Assembly: GCA_035685165.1 (NCBI GenBank)
Contig: DASRBI010000019.1
Coordinates: 186,001-250,000 of the forward strand
Reading direction: 5' to 3'
From: DATFDN01 sp035685165
Lineage (GTDB): Bacteria > Pseudomonadota > Alphaproteobacteria > Acetobacterales > Acetobacteraceae
DNA length: 64,000 nt
The notes beneath the pieces are model-generated. The model did no database searches. It had not been told where the DNA came from and was given only the letters and a program-made list of their open reading frames with translations. This document shows, piece after piece, positions 15,422 through 24,773 of this stretch (position 1 is the stretch's first letter; each line of letters starts with the position of its first letter). Position numbers and translations under genes: made by a program.

Positions 15422-17178
15422 TGGACCAAAAAAGGCTCTTCACCGCGATCCTGATCTCGGTCGCCATCCTGCTTGGCTTTCAGCTTGTGGCGAACCGTTT
15501 TGCGCCGCCGCCGCCCAAGCCTGCGGCTCAGACCACGCAGTCCGCTCCGAACAAGACCGCCACCCCGCCCGAGGGCGGTCCCGCGGCCGGCGCGCCGGCC
15601 GGCACCCCCACCGCGGTCCCGGTGATCAACCCGGCCGAGGTGCCACACGTGACGATCGCCGCCCCGGCGATCCGCGGCGCCATCAGCCTGGTCGGCGCGC
15701 GCGTGGACCGGGTGGTGCTGAACGACTACCGCGAGACGGATGCGCCGAACTCGCCCGACGTGACTCTGCTGGAGCCGACCGGCTCCAAGCATCCCTACTT
15801 CGTGCAATACGGCTGGTCGGCGGCGGCCGGGTCGGACGTGAAAGTGCCCGATGACCAGACCCTCTGGACCGCTTCGGGCGGCGAGCTCGGCGTCAACCAC
15901 CCGGTCACGCTGAGCTGGAACAACGGCCAGGGCGTGACCTACCAGCTCCACTTCTCGATCGACGAGCACTACATGTTCGCGGTCCGGCAGACGGTGAAGA
16001 ACGACACCGGCAAGCCGGTCACGCTTTACCCCTGGTCGCGCATCCGCCGCGACTACACGCCCGAGACCGCCGGATACTATATCCTGTTCGAGGGCCTGCT
16101 CGGCGTCACCCATGGCACCTTGCAGGAATACAAATACGTCGCGGCGCGCGACGACGCCAAAAAGCGCGGTAATGACGTCGCCTACGAAGAGACCTCAACG
16201 GGCGGCTGGGGTGGCATCACCGACAAATACTGGCTCACCGCGCTGGTGCCCGATCAGGCGGTGCCGGAGACGCTGCGCTTCCGCTACATCCCCGGCGGCG
16301 ACGGGCACTATCAGGTGGACTACGTAACCGCCGAGCCGCAGATCGTCGCCCCCGGCGCCGAAGCGAGCCTGCAGACGCATCTGTTCACCGGCGCCAAGGT
16401 GGTTTCGCTGCTCAGCCGGTACGAAAACGAGCTGCACATCCCGAACTTCACGTATGCCGTGGATTTCGGCTGGTTCTGGTTCCTCACCAAGCCGATCTTC
16501 TACTGCCTCGACTGGCTGAACGGCCTGCTCGGCAATTTCGGCTTGGCGATCATCGTGTTCACCGTGTTCGTCAAGGCGCTTTTCTTCCCGCTGGCGAACT
16601 ACTCCTACCGCTCGATGAGCAAGATGCGGCTGCTAAGCCCGAAGATCGCCGCTCTGCGCGAGCGGCTGAAGGACGAGCCGCAGAAGATGCAGGCCGAGAT
16701 GATGGCGCTCTACCGGGCGGAAAAGGTGAACCCGGCGAGCGGCTGCCTGCCGATGATCGTACAGATTCCGGTGTTCTTTTCGCTCTATAAGGTAATCTTC
16801 GTCACCATCGAGATGCGGCAAGCGCCGTTCTTCGGCTGGATTCACGACCTCTCGCAGGTCGACCCCACCAACGTGTTCACCCTGTTCGGCCTGATCCCGT
16901 GGGATCCGACCGCGATCTCGCCCCTGCTGCACTTGGGCGCGTGGCCGCTGATCATGGGTTTCACCATGTGGCTTCAGCAGCGGCTCAACCCGGCGCCGCC
17001 CGATCCCGCGCAGGCGAAGATGATGCAGCTCATGCCGGTCATCTTCACTTTCATGCTGGCGCGCTTTCCGGCCGGGCTGGTGATCTACTGGACTTGGAAC
17101 AACCTGCTCTCGGTGGCGCAGCAATGGCTGATCATGCGGCGCACCCACCTGACACGCCCCGGCCTGGCGCGGACGTGA
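15421..17178 (+). CDS. yidC: Membrane protein insertase YidC
   Basis: A 585-residue insertase that places proteins in the inner membrane alone or with SecYEG. It has an N-terminal membrane anchor (LFTAILISVAILLGFQLVAN), a Pro/Ala-rich linker, and a periplasmic beta-super-sandwich domain (about residues 75-345). The conserved five-helix core begins near residue 355 and includes the hydrophilic-groove Arg region (YRSMSKMRLLSPKIAALRER) and the GCLPMIVQIPVFFSLYKVIF motif. The ATG at 15421 was preferred over a GTG at 15418. It overlaps yidD and engB. Confidence 0.97.
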   Translation: MDQKRLFTAILISVAILLGFQLVANRFAPPPPKPAAQTTQSAPNKTATPPEGGPAAGAPAGTPTAVPVINPAEVPHVTIAAPAIRGAISLVGARVDRVVLNDYRETDAPNSPDVTLLEPTGSKHPYFVQYGWSAAAGSDVKVPDDQTLWTASGGELGVNHPVTLSWNNGQGVTYQLHFSIDEHYMFAVRQTVKNDTGKPVTLYPWSRIRRDYTPETAGYYILFEGLLGVTHGTLQEYKYVAARDDAKKRGNDVAYEETSTGGWGGITDKYWLTALVPDQAVPETLRFRYIPGGDGHYQVDYVTAEPQIVAPGAEASLQTHLFTGAKVVSLLSRYENELHIPNFTYAVDFGWFWFLTKPIFYCLDWLNGLLGNFGLAIIVFTVFVKALFFPLANYSYRSMSKMRLLSPKIAALRERLKDEPQKMQAEMMALYRAEKVNPASGCLPMIVQIPVFFSLYKVIFVTIEMRQAPFFGWIHDLSQVDPTNVFTLFGLIPWDPTAISPLLHLGAWPLIMGFTMWLQQRLNPAPPDPAQAKMMQLMPVIFTFMLARFPAGLVIYWTWNNLLSVAQQWLIMRRTHLTRPGLART

Positions 17179-17840
17179 CCCTCACCCGCCGCGCTCCGCG
17201 CGGCGCGGCGGTAGCGGCGCCGGGTAAGGACGAGCTTGAAGCCGGCCGCCTGCTGTTCGCCCGCGAATGCCGCTTCATCCACGGGGCGCAAACGCTCGAC
17301 CAGCTTCCCCCGCTCGGCCCGCCGGAACTCGCCTTCGCCGGACGATCCAATGTGGGCAAGTCCTCGCTCCTGAACGCGCTCACCGGTTACGAGGCGCTCG
17401 CGCGCGTTTCACGCCAGCCGGGGCGCACGCGCCAGCTCAACTTCTTCGATCTCGGCGGACGCCTGCGGCTCGTAGACATGCCGGGCTACGGCTACGCGCA
17501 GGCCCCGAAATCGGTGAAGGCCGACTGGCAAGGGACGATGTTCGGCTATCTGCGCGGGCGGCCCAGCCTCAAGCGCGTGCTGCTGCTGCTGGATGCCCGT
17601 ATCGAGACCAAGCCCGCCGACCGGGCTGTGATGGAGCTTCTCGACCGCGCGGCGGTGAGTTTCCAGCTCGTGCTGACCAAGTGCGACGGGCTAAAGCCGC
17701 CCGCGCTCGACGCCAAGCTGCGGGAGGCGGCGACGCTAGCCCGCGCCCATCCCGCCGCGCTGCACGAGGTGTTTGCTACTTCGAGCGAAACCCGCTCCGG
17801 CATCCCGGAGCTGCGGGCGGCACTCGCTGCGCTTGCTTGA
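17175..17840 (+). CDS. engB: Ribosome biogenesis GTP-binding protein EngB (YsxC)
   Basis: A 221-residue essential GTPase for large ribosomal subunit assembly. The G1 loop GRSNVGKS is at residues 56-63, and the Q-P-G-R-T segment near 81-85 marks switch I. G3 is DMPGYGYAQ from residue 101, and G4 is TKCD. The GTG start at 17175 overlaps the yidC stop (GTGA) and sets the usual length of about 220 residues. It is the last gene of the rpmH run; argB follows after 31 bp. Confidence 0.96.
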   Translation: MTLTRRAPRGAAVAAPGKDELEAGRLLFARECRFIHGAQTLDQLPPLGPPELAFAGRSNVGKSSLLNALTGYEALARVSRQPGRTRQLNFFDLGGRLRLVDMPGYGYAQAPKSVKADWQGTMFGYLRGRPSLKRVLLLLDARIETKPADRAVMELLDRAAVSFQLVLTKCDGLKPPALDAKLREAATLARAHPAALHEVFATSSETRSGIPELRAALAALA

Positions 17841-17871
17841 CCGGCCAACGACCGGCCCCTAGCACCCCGCC

Positions 17872-18780
17872 ATGAGCCAATCCGCCCGCCCGATCGACCA
17901 AGAAGCCGCGGCCGAGCAGGCCCGTACGCTCGCCCTCGCGCTGCCCTACCTGCGCCGCTACGCAGGGGCCACGATCGTCGTGAAATACGGCGGCCACGCG
18001 ATGGGCGAGGAGGCGCTCGCCCGCCAGTTCGGCGAGGACATCGCCCTTCTCAAGCAGGTCGGCATCAACCCCGTGGTGGTGCATGGCGGCGGGCCGCAGA
18101 TCAACGCCATGCTCAAGCGGCTGGCGATCCAGTCTACTTTCATCGACGGGCTGCGCGTCACCGACGCGGCGATGGTGGAAGTGGTGGAAATGGTGCTCGC
18201 CGGCACCGTCAACAAACAGGTGGCCGGGCTGATCAACCAAGCGGGCGCACTCGCGGTCGGCATCTGCGGGAAGGACGGCGGCCTGATCCGTGCCCGCAAG
18301 CTCCATCGCACCCAGCGCGATCCCGACAGCAACATCGAGCGGGCGCTCGATCTCGGCTTCGTCGGTGAGCCCGAAAGGGTGGACGTGCGGGTGATCCACG
18401 CACTCACGGGGGCCGGCCTGATCCCGGTGATAGCGCCGGTGGGCATGGGTGCTGACGGGCAGACCTACAACATCAATGCCGACACCGTGGCCGGCGCGGT
18501 CGCCGGGGCGCTGAATGCGACGCGGCTGTTGATGCTGACCGACGTGCCCGGCGTGCTGGATGCCGAGAAGCGCCTGATCCCGGAAATGACGGTGGCCGAC
18601 GTCGAGCGCGCCATAGCCGAGGGCGTGATCACCGGCGGCATGATCCCCAAGGTGGAGAACTGCACCTACGCCGTGCAGCAAGGCGCCAAGGGCGCGGTGA
18701 TCCTGGACGGCCGCACGCCCCATGCCTGCCTGCTCGAACTATTCACCGAGGGCGGTGTCGGCACCATCATCCGCCCGTAG
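17872..18780 (+). CDS. argB: Acetylglutamate kinase
   Basis: A 302-residue amino acid kinase that phosphorylates N-acetylglutamate, the second step of arginine synthesis. Diagnostic segments are VVKYGGHAMGEEAL near residue 36, VVVHGGGPQIN near residue 69, YNINADTVAGAVAGAL near residue 199, and EGVITGGMIPKVENC near residue 250. The N-terminal helix preceding the kinase fold is of the type found in arginine-sensitive hexameric enzymes, so feedback inhibition is likely. It lies 31 bp after engB on the same strand. Confidence 0.97.
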   Translation: MSQSARPIDQEAAAEQARTLALALPYLRRYAGATIVVKYGGHAMGEEALARQFGEDIALLKQVGINPVVVHGGGPQINAMLKRLAIQSTFIDGLRVTDAAMVEVVEMVLAGTVNKQVAGLINQAGALAVGICGKDGGLIRARKLHRTQRDPDSNIERALDLGFVGEPERVDVRVIHALTGAGLIPVIAPVGMGADGQTYNINADTVAGAVAGALNATRLLMLTDVPGVLDAEKRLIPEMTVADVERAIAEGVITGGMIPKVENCTYAVQQGAKGAVILDGRTPHACLLELFTEGGVGTIIRP

Positions 18781-18785
18781 CCCGA

Positions 18786-18858
18786 GGGCGCATGGAGCGA
18801 AGCGAAATGCGCCGAAGCAGCGGCAACCGGTGATTTGCGCCGGCGGATTGCGTCCGCC
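18786..18858. repeat. Intergenic hairpin element after argB
   Basis: Two inverted repeats stand between the convergent argB and the gene at 18859. GGCGCAT (18787-18793) pairs with ATGCGCC (18807-18813), and GGCGGA-TTGCG-TCCGCC spans 18842-18858. The composition and layout are those of dispersed intergenic (REP-like) repeats. The first hairpin could also end argB transcription. No U-tract follows. Confidence 0.55.
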
Positions 18859-19191
18859 CTACCTCATCCGCCCGGCGATCGCCTTCTCAACACGCGGATC
18901 GAGCATGCTCGCCCAATAGCCGGCGGCGCAGCCGAGTTCGGGCGGCAGGTTGGGGTAGTGCTCCTTTGCCGCGGCCGCCGCCACGGCGCCGCTCGACATT
19001 GGCTCCAGATACTGCCGCATCACCGCAAGCGCGATCGCTTGCGAGGAGCCCAGTGGGTGGCCGGTGGCGGTCGTGGTCAGGAACCGCTGCTCGACGGCCT
19101 TGCAGGCCGTCCCGGTGTGTTCGCTGAACAGCGGGTAGCCATAGAACACGCCGCCCGCGAGCGCCGCGCCCAGCAGCAGCTTGCCGACCAC
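18859..19191 (-). CDS. Conserved hypothetical exported protein
   Basis: A 110-residue protein with an N-terminal hydrophobic signal or anchor (LLLGAALAGGVFYGYPLF). A small soluble domain with two Cys residues (TACKAVEQRF and LGCAAGYWASML) could form a disulfide. It starts at a GTG directly after the stop of the BKACE gene (TGA then GTG), so the two are co-transcribed. I do not recognise the family and infer no function beyond a periplasmic or membrane-associated location. Confidence 0.7.
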   Translation of the reverse strand: MVGKLLLGAALAGGVFYGYPLFSEHTGTACKAVEQRFLTTTATGHPLGSSQAIALAVMRQYLEPMSSGAVAAAAAKEHYPNLPPELGCAAGYWASMLDPRVEKAIAGRMR

Positions 19192-20118
19192 TCAGAACCC
19201 CACCCTATCGCCGCCCTTGAGGTGCAGGATCGCGCGCGCCTCGGCCGGGGTGGCGATCTCCAGGCTTAAATCCTCCAGGATGCGGCGGATTTTTGTCACC
19301 TGTTCGGCGTTCGACTTCGCGAGCTGGCCCTTGGCGATAAAAAGACTGTCCTCCAGCCCGACCCGCACATTGCCACCGAGAATCCCGGCCATCGTGGTGA
19401 ACGCCATCTGATGGCGCCCCGCGGCAAGTACCGACCAGACATAGGCCGAGCCGAACAGCCGGTCGGCGGTCTCTTTCATAAAGAGTAGGTTCTGCGCCTC
19501 GGCGCCGATGCCGCCCAGGATGCCGAAAATGGTCTGAACGAACAGCGGCGGCTCGACGATCTTGCTGTCCAGGCAATAGGCCAGGTTGTACAGATGGCCG
19601 ACGTCGTAGCACTCGAACTCAAACCGCGTGCCGTGCGCCTTGCCCAGCCGCTCGACGATGCCTTCGATGTCCTGGAACGTGTTGCGGAAGATGTGATCGA
19701 CCGTGCGCGCCAGATAGGGTTTTTCCCAGTCGAACTTCCACTCCTTCACACGGTTTCCGGCGCGGGAGATGTTGAAGTTCATGCTGCCCATGTTGAGGCT
19801 GCACATCTCGGGCTTGGCTTGCAGCGGCGCCGCCAGCCGCTCATCGAGCGTCATGTTGAGCCCGCCGCCGGTGGTGATGTTCACCACCGCGTCCGTGTTT
19901 TGTTTGATGATCGGCAAGAAGCGCATGAATACCGCCGGATCGGGCGTCGGCGCGCCGGTTTGGGGGTCGCGCGCGTGCAGATGAATGATCGCAGCCCCCG
20001 CTTCGGCCGCCTCGATCGAGGAGCGGGCGATCTCCTCCGGGGTGATAGGCAGGTAGGGCGACATGCTCGGCGTATGGATTGCGCCCGTCACCGCGCAGCT
20101 TATGATGACCTTGGCCAT
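19192..20118 (-). CDS. BKACE family beta-keto acid cleavage enzyme
   Basis: A 308-residue TIM-barrel enzyme of the DUF849/BKACE family, which condenses a beta-keto acid with acetyl-CoA to give acetoacetate and a new acyl-CoA. The best-known member is the 3-keto-5-aminohexanoate cleavage enzyme of lysine fermentation. Zinc-binding and barrel motifs are visible: IISCAVTGAIHTPSMSPYLP at the N-terminus, AAIIHLHARDPQTGAP (H-x-H) near residue 45, and AFTTMAGILGGNVRVGLEDS near residue 240. The substrate side chain cannot be assigned. The product acetoacetate could feed the CoA transferase at 29281. Confidence 0.92.
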   Translation of the reverse strand: MAKVIISCAVTGAIHTPSMSPYLPITPEEIARSSIEAAEAGAAIIHLHARDPQTGAPTPDPAVFMRFLPIIKQNTDAVVNITTGGGLNMTLDERLAAPLQAKPEMCSLNMGSMNFNISRAGNRVKEWKFDWEKPYLARTVDHIFRNTFQDIEGIVERLGKAHGTRFEFECYDVGHLYNLAYCLDSKIVEPPLFVQTIFGILGGIGAEAQNLLFMKETADRLFGSAYVWSVLAAGRHQMAFTTMAGILGGNVRVGLEDSLFIAKGQLAKSNAEQVTKIRRILEDLSLEIATPAEARAILHLKGGDRVGF

Positions 20119-20275
20119 GCCCGCGTCCTCCTCGTCCCGAACCGAAGCCTAGCCGGGCCGTGCGGGGCGAACAACGCGGCCCGCCAGCCGCGCGATATTG
20201 AGAGCAGAGCCATTGGCAAGCGGTTCACGGCTCCACAAATCCGCCGTGCCCGCCCGCCGCGCCCCGGAGAGCCCT

Positions 20276-22141
20276 TTGCCCCAACAGCCAAACCTGCCCC
20301 AAAATACGCCCCGGCCGCCCCCGTTCTCGCTCTGGTGGCTCTGGCTGATCCTGTTCGCCCTTATCGTCGGCGGGCTGGTCGCGGGGGGAAATCAGGGCCG
20401 CAACGCGCCGGACGTGATCCCGTACAGCCAGTTCCAGTCGTTACTGGACAAAAATCAGATCGAAAACGTCGTCGTTTCTGGGGATACGATCGAGGGCACG
20501 CTCAAGACCAAGCTTCCGGACGGCAAGACCGAGTTCACCACCCAGACCGTGCCGCAGGATCTCGCTACCCAGCTTGCCAACCACGGCGTCACCTATGCCG
20601 CCGCGCCGTCCGGCTCGGGCTACGGCGTGATCCTGTCCTGGATCATTCCGCCGATCCTGTTCGTCGGCATCTGGATCCTGGCGATGCGCTGGACGGGCGC
20701 CGGGGCGGGCGGGCTCGGCAATCTCATGCAGGTCGGGCGTTCGCGCGCGAAGCTCGCCGCCGAGACCGGCGTTACCACCACCTTCGCCGACGTCGCCGGC
20801 GTCGACGAGGCCAAGGAGGAGCTGCACGAGATCGTCGATTTCCTGAAACGTCCCAAGGAGTTCGGCCGGCTCGGCGCGCATATCCCGCGCGGCATCCTGC
20901 TGGTCGGGCCACCCGGTACCGGCAAGACGCTGCTCGCCCGCGCGGTCGCCGGGGAGGCCGGCGTGCCCTTCTTCTCCACCAACGGGGCCGAGTTCGTGGA
21001 GATGTTCGTGGGCGTCGGCGCCGCCCGCGTGCGGGACTTGTTCGAGAAGGCGCGCAAGAGCGCGCCCTGCATCATCTTCATCGACGAGCTTGATGCGCTC
21101 GGCCGGGCGCGCAACGCCGGGCCGGCGATGGGCCAGGACGAGAAGGAGCAGACCCTCAATCAGCTCCTCGCCGAGATGGACGGGTTCGACCGCGCCAACA
21201 CCCCGATCATGGTGCTCGCCGCCACGAACCGCCCAGAGATCATGGACCCGGCCCTGCTGCGCGCCGGACGGTTCGACCGCCAGGTGCTGGTCGACCGCCC
21301 CGACCGGAAGGGCCGCATCGAGATCCTGCGCCTCCATCTGAAGGACAAGCAGTATGCCCCGGACATCCGGCTGGAGGATCTCGCCTCCATGACGCCGGGG
21401 TTCACCGGCGCCGACATCGCCAATCTCTGCAACGAGGCCGCCGTGCTCGCCACCCGCCGCGGCGCGCAGGCGATCGAGATGGCCGATTTCAGCGAGGCGA
21501 TCGAGCGCATCATCGCCGGTTTGCAGAAGCGCTCGCGCATTCTGATCCCGAAGGAACGCCGCACGGTCGCCTATCACGAGATGGGCCATGCGCTGGTGGC
21601 TTTGGCGATCCCCGGCAGCGATCCGGTGGAAAAAGTGTCCATCATCCCGCGCGGCATTGGCGCGCTCGGCTACACCCTCCAGCATCCGACCGAGGACCGG
21701 TTCCTGATGAGCCGCCAGGAGCTGCTCGACAAAATGGCCGTCCTGCTCGGCGGTCGCGCCGCCGAGATGCTGGTCAACCCCGACGTCTCCACGGGCGCAG
21801 CCGACGATCTCGCCAAGGCGACCGACCTCGCCCGGGGCATCGTGCTCCGCTACGGCATGGACCCGCGGCTCGGCCCGGTGGCGTGGGATGCCGATCAGGG
21901 CAGCCAGTTCCTCGGCCCGCAATCGGTGTTTCCCAAGCCCCGCCGCTTCAGCGAGGAAACCGCGCGCGAGATCGATGTCGCGGTGCGCGGCTATGTGGAG
22001 GCGGCGCAGAAGCGGGCGCTCGCCATCCTGTCGGAGAACCGCGCCGCGCTGGAGGAAGGCGCGCAGGCCCTGCTCGAGCACGAAACCCTGCTTGGGCGCG
22101 ACATCCCCCGCCCCAAGCCGGTGGCGCTGGCGGCGGAGTGA
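20276..22141 (+). CDS. ftsH: ATP-dependent zinc metalloprotease FtsH
   Basis: A membrane-bound AAA+ protease that degrades damaged membrane proteins and short-lived regulators. It has two membrane helices (WWLWLILFALIVGGLVAGG and VILSWIIPPILFVGIWILAM) flanking a periplasmic domain. Walker A GPPGTGKT is near residue 211, the second region of homology is TNRPEIMDPALLRAGRFDR, and the zinc site HEMGH is near 434-438. I chose the TTG at 20276 (621 residues) because GGAG lies 6 bp before it. An upstream TTG at 20198 would add 26 residues. In many relatives ftsH follows tilS, but here it converges on tolB. Confidence 0.95.
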   Translation: MPQQPNLPQNTPRPPPFSLWWLWLILFALIVGGLVAGGNQGRNAPDVIPYSQFQSLLDKNQIENVVVSGDTIEGTLKTKLPDGKTEFTTQTVPQDLATQLANHGVTYAAAPSGSGYGVILSWIIPPILFVGIWILAMRWTGAGAGGLGNLMQVGRSRAKLAAETGVTTTFADVAGVDEAKEELHEIVDFLKRPKEFGRLGAHIPRGILLVGPPGTGKTLLARAVAGEAGVPFFSTNGAEFVEMFVGVGAARVRDLFEKARKSAPCIIFIDELDALGRARNAGPAMGQDEKEQTLNQLLAEMDGFDRANTPIMVLAATNRPEIMDPALLRAGRFDRQVLVDRPDRKGRIEILRLHLKDKQYAPDIRLEDLASMTPGFTGADIANLCNEAAVLATRRGAQAIEMADFSEAIERIIAGLQKRSRILIPKERRTVAYHEMGHALVALAIPGSDPVEKVSIIPRGIGALGYTLQHPTEDRFLMSRQELLDKMAVLLGGRAAEMLVNPDVSTGAADDLAKATDLARGIVLRYGMDPRLGPVAWDADQGSQFLGPQSVFPKPRRFSEETAREIDVAVRGYVEAAQKRALAILSENRAALEEGAQALLEHETLLGRDIPRPKPVALAAE

Positions 22142-22349
22142 AATGCCGGTATGGACTCGTAGGGTCGCGCTTCGTCCTTGTTGACGCGCCCTGTTCCGGG
22201 GTCCCAGTTGGTCCAGACCGATGCCTTCGCAACCATGGTGGTCGGCGACTGCGGCCAATCGGACTGGCCTCATCAGAGCTGGAAGATCGGCGGGTCGCGC
22301 TGATCTTGCGGGCCAAGCAGGTGGTCGCGAGCGCCGCCGCGAGACGCCC
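22142..22349. other. Gap between convergent ftsH and tolB
   Basis: This 208-bp stretch has no gene I can support. It sits exactly where pal, cpoB and tilS would be expected in the common alphaproteobacterial order tolB-pal-cpoB-tilS-ftsH. I looked for a Pal lipobox or OmpA-like motif on both strands and saw none. It may contain a rearrangement junction. Confidence 0.4.
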
Positions 22350-23741
22350 TCAGCCCCCAAGCGGCGACCAGGCCGGATCGGTGGCGTTACCGGTGGCGGG
22401 CACCACGTGGTCGCCGAAGCCGGTGATATCCACCGACTTCAGCACCGACGAGAAGCCCGCTCCGCCGGCTCCGGCGCGGGTCTGGCTGAAATACATCATG
22501 ACCCGCCCGTTGGGGGCGAAGGTCGGGCCCTCGACGTCCCAGCCCTGGGCGAGCAGCCGCTCACCGCTGCCGTCGGGGTGCATCACGCCGATATTGAACC
22601 CGCCCTCCGCGCCGCCGTAGCGGGTGAACGCGATCAGATCGCCGCGCGGCGACCAGACCGGGGTGCCGTAGCGCCCCGAACCGAAGCTGATCCGCTTCGC
22701 CCCGCCGCCCGAGGCGCCCATCACATACAGCTGCTGGTCCCCGCCGCGGTCGGAGGCGAACACGATCTGCGACCCGTCCGGGCTGTAGCAGGGGCTGACG
22801 TCGATCGAGTCCGAATGGGTCAGCCGTTCCATAGTGCGGCTGCCGATTGACACCACGACGATGTCCGAGCCGCTGCCGTGCGCGAGCGACATGATCACCC
22901 GCGAGCCGTCGGGCGAGAAGCGCGGCGCGAAGGTCATGCCCTCGAAATCGCCGAGCACGCTCTGCCGGCCGGAGCCGAGGTCGAACAGGTAAACGCGCGG
23001 GCGGTTGTTGGCGTAGCTCATGAAGGCAAGCTGGTCGCGCACCGGTGAGAAGCGCGGCGTCAGCACGGTCCAGGAACCATCGGTCAGGATGCGCTGGTTG
23101 AACCCGTCCTGGTCCATGATGGCCAGCCGGCGCACCTCGCGCCCGCGCGGGCCGGAGCCGGAGACATAGGCGATGCGGGTATCGAAATAGCCCTTCTCGC
23201 CGAGCAGCCGCTCGTAGATCACGTCGGCGATGATGTGCGCGATACGCCGCACGTTGGCTGTGGTGGTCGTGTAGGCGGTGCCCTGAAGCTGGGTCTGTGG
23301 CAGCACGTCCCACAGCCGGAACTCGACACGCAGCGTGCCGCCCGTGACCTGCACCGCGCCGGTCACGAGCGCCTGCGCGCCGATCGCCGCCCAGTTCTGG
23401 AAGGCGGGCTGTGTCGCGCCCGGCGGCTCCTGGATGAACGCGGCTTGATTGATGGGACGGAACAGGCCCGAACTCGTCAGGTCGGCCGTCACGATCTGGC
23501 TGATCTGCTGGCCGAGCGTCGCAGAGGCCGGGTCGGCGCCGGCGAGGTTGGTGATCGCGATCGGGATCGGCGCGGCACGGGCCCGATTGACGTCGATCAC
23601 CGCGGTCGGCGCGCCGCCAGGCGCGGCCGGGGGCTGCTGAGCGCGCAGCGGAACGGCGGAGATCAGCGCGGCGGTCCCGGCCGCGCCGGCAAGCAGGGTG
23701 CGGCGGCCGAGCCGCGTCTTGTCCATCTCGGGCTGGGTCAT
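22350..23741 (-). CDS. tolB: Tol-Pal system protein TolB
   Basis: A 463-residue periplasmic protein that links Pal to the TolQRA motor for outer-membrane constriction at division. An N-terminal TolB domain (ITNLAGADPASATLGQQISQ) precedes a beta-propeller of WD40-like PD40 repeats, seen as FAPRFSPDGSRVIMSLAHGS, CYSPDGSQIVFASDRGGDQQ and PVWSPRGDLIAFTR. The export signal carries a twin-arginine motif (LGRRTLLAGAAGTAALISAV), whereas E. coli TolB uses the Sec route. It follows tolA by 29 bp. pal is not downstream. Confidence 0.95.
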   Translation of the reverse strand: MTQPEMDKTRLGRRTLLAGAAGTAALISAVPLRAQQPPAAPGGAPTAVIDVNRARAAPIPIAITNLAGADPASATLGQQISQIVTADLTSSGLFRPINQAAFIQEPPGATQPAFQNWAAIGAQALVTGAVQVTGGTLRVEFRLWDVLPQTQLQGTAYTTTTANVRRIAHIIADVIYERLLGEKGYFDTRIAYVSGSGPRGREVRRLAIMDQDGFNQRILTDGSWTVLTPRFSPVRDQLAFMSYANNRPRVYLFDLGSGRQSVLGDFEGMTFAPRFSPDGSRVIMSLAHGSGSDIVVVSIGSRTMERLTHSDSIDVSPCYSPDGSQIVFASDRGGDQQLYVMGASGGGAKRISFGSGRYGTPVWSPRGDLIAFTRYGGAEGGFNIGVMHPDGSGERLLAQGWDVEGPTFAPNGRVMMYFSQTRAGAGGAGFSSVLKSVDITGFGDHVVPATGNATDPAWSPLGG

Positions 23742-23770
23742 GCTTCTTCCTGTGGCGAGGGGGATCGGGA

Positions 23771-24766
23771 TCAGGGGCTGAAGCGGAAGGTGAGCCGGTT
23801 CACCTTACCGAGCATGGTGGGCGGAAGTGGCAGATTGGAGCAGGAAGGCGACAGCACCGCGCGGATCGCCCGCTCGCTGAACACCCGGAAGCGCGGATCG
23901 GCGAGCCGCGCCTGATCCTGCGGCGCGACCGAGGCTTCCCGCACGACGCCGTTCGCGTCCGTCACGACGTTGAGCAGCGCCTGCATCCGGTCGAGGTCGA
24001 GCGCCCCCGGATCGCTGGTCCAGCAGGGCCGCACGTGATCGCCGATCGCGCTGCGCTCGGCGGCCGAAAGCTGTGAGGTGTCATCGGCCGCCGGATTGCC
24101 GCCGGTATTCGGCGCGCCGCCCTGGCGCGGATTGACCCGCGCGGTCGGTGCCTGCTGCTGGCGGTTCAAGGTCCGCAGCTTCTCCAGCGTGTTCTGCAAT
24201 TCGTTGCTGGCCGGCGCCGGGTTGGTGGTCGGGTTGGGCTGCGAGGTCGGGCTCGGCGGCGCGGGCGGCGGCGGCTTCGGCAGCGGCGGCGCGGGCACGG
24301 CGGGCTGGGCTTGCGGCTGCTGCTTGGGCGGCGCGGGCGCGGGCGGCGGGGGCATCGGCAGCACGGGCGTCGGGGCCGGGCTCGGCTGCGGCGGCGGCAC
24401 CGGGGTCGGCGGCGTCGGGGCCGGCGCCGCGACGGTCGGCGCGGGGGGTGGCGGTGGTGGCGGTGGCGGTGGCGGCGGGACGTTGTCCTCGATCGGCTGC
24501 TGCTTGGGCGGGGTCGGCGCGGGCGGCGCGGCTAGCGGAAGCGGTGTCTGCGCCGGCGCGGGCGTGGCCGAAGGCGCCGGCGCCTTGGTCGCCGGGGCCG
24601 AATTGGGCTGGAACACCATATCCACCGCTTCCGGCTGCGGCGGTTCGGGTGGGGTGGCGAGCGGCAGCCCGATCAGGATCGCCGCCAGCACCGCAAGGTG
24701 CAGCACGAACGAGGTCGCCGCACCGCGCCGCAGCTCCGGGCTGATGCCGTGCTCGTCCCAGGTCAT
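23771..24766 (-). CDS. tolA: TolA/TonB-type energy-transducing protein
   Basis: A 331-residue periplasm-spanning protein placed between tolR and tolB. It has a cytoplasmic start, one membrane helix (SFVLHLAVLAAILIGLPLA), and a very long Pro/Ala-rich linker including a run of 12 prolines. A C-terminal domain (about residues 235-331) resembles TolA domain III (AIGDHVRPCWTSDPGALDLD, with two Cys). The linker is proline-rich where E. coli TolA has a Lys/Ala helix. Position in the operon supports TolA rather than TonB. Confidence 0.9.
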   Translation of the reverse strand: MTWDEHGISPELRRGAATSFVLHLAVLAAILIGLPLATPPEPPQPEAVDMVFQPNSAPATKAPAPSATPAPAQTPLPLAAPPAPTPPKQQPIEDNVPPPPPPPPPPPPAPTVAAPAPTPPTPVPPPQPSPAPTPVLPMPPPPAPAPPKQQPQAQPAVPAPPLPKPPPPAPPSPTSQPNPTTNPAPASNELQNTLEKLRTLNRQQQAPTARVNPRQGGAPNTGGNPAADDTSQLSAAERSAIGDHVRPCWTSDPGALDLDRMQALLNVVTDANGVVREASVAPQDQARLADPRFRVFSERAIRAVLSPSCSNLPLPPTMLGKVNRLTFRFSP

Positions 24767-24773
24767 CGGGTGC

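Noticed and set aside
22142..22349. A degraded pal gene between ftsH and tolB
   Set aside because: No lipobox, OmpA-like motif or other Pal signature was readable on either strand.
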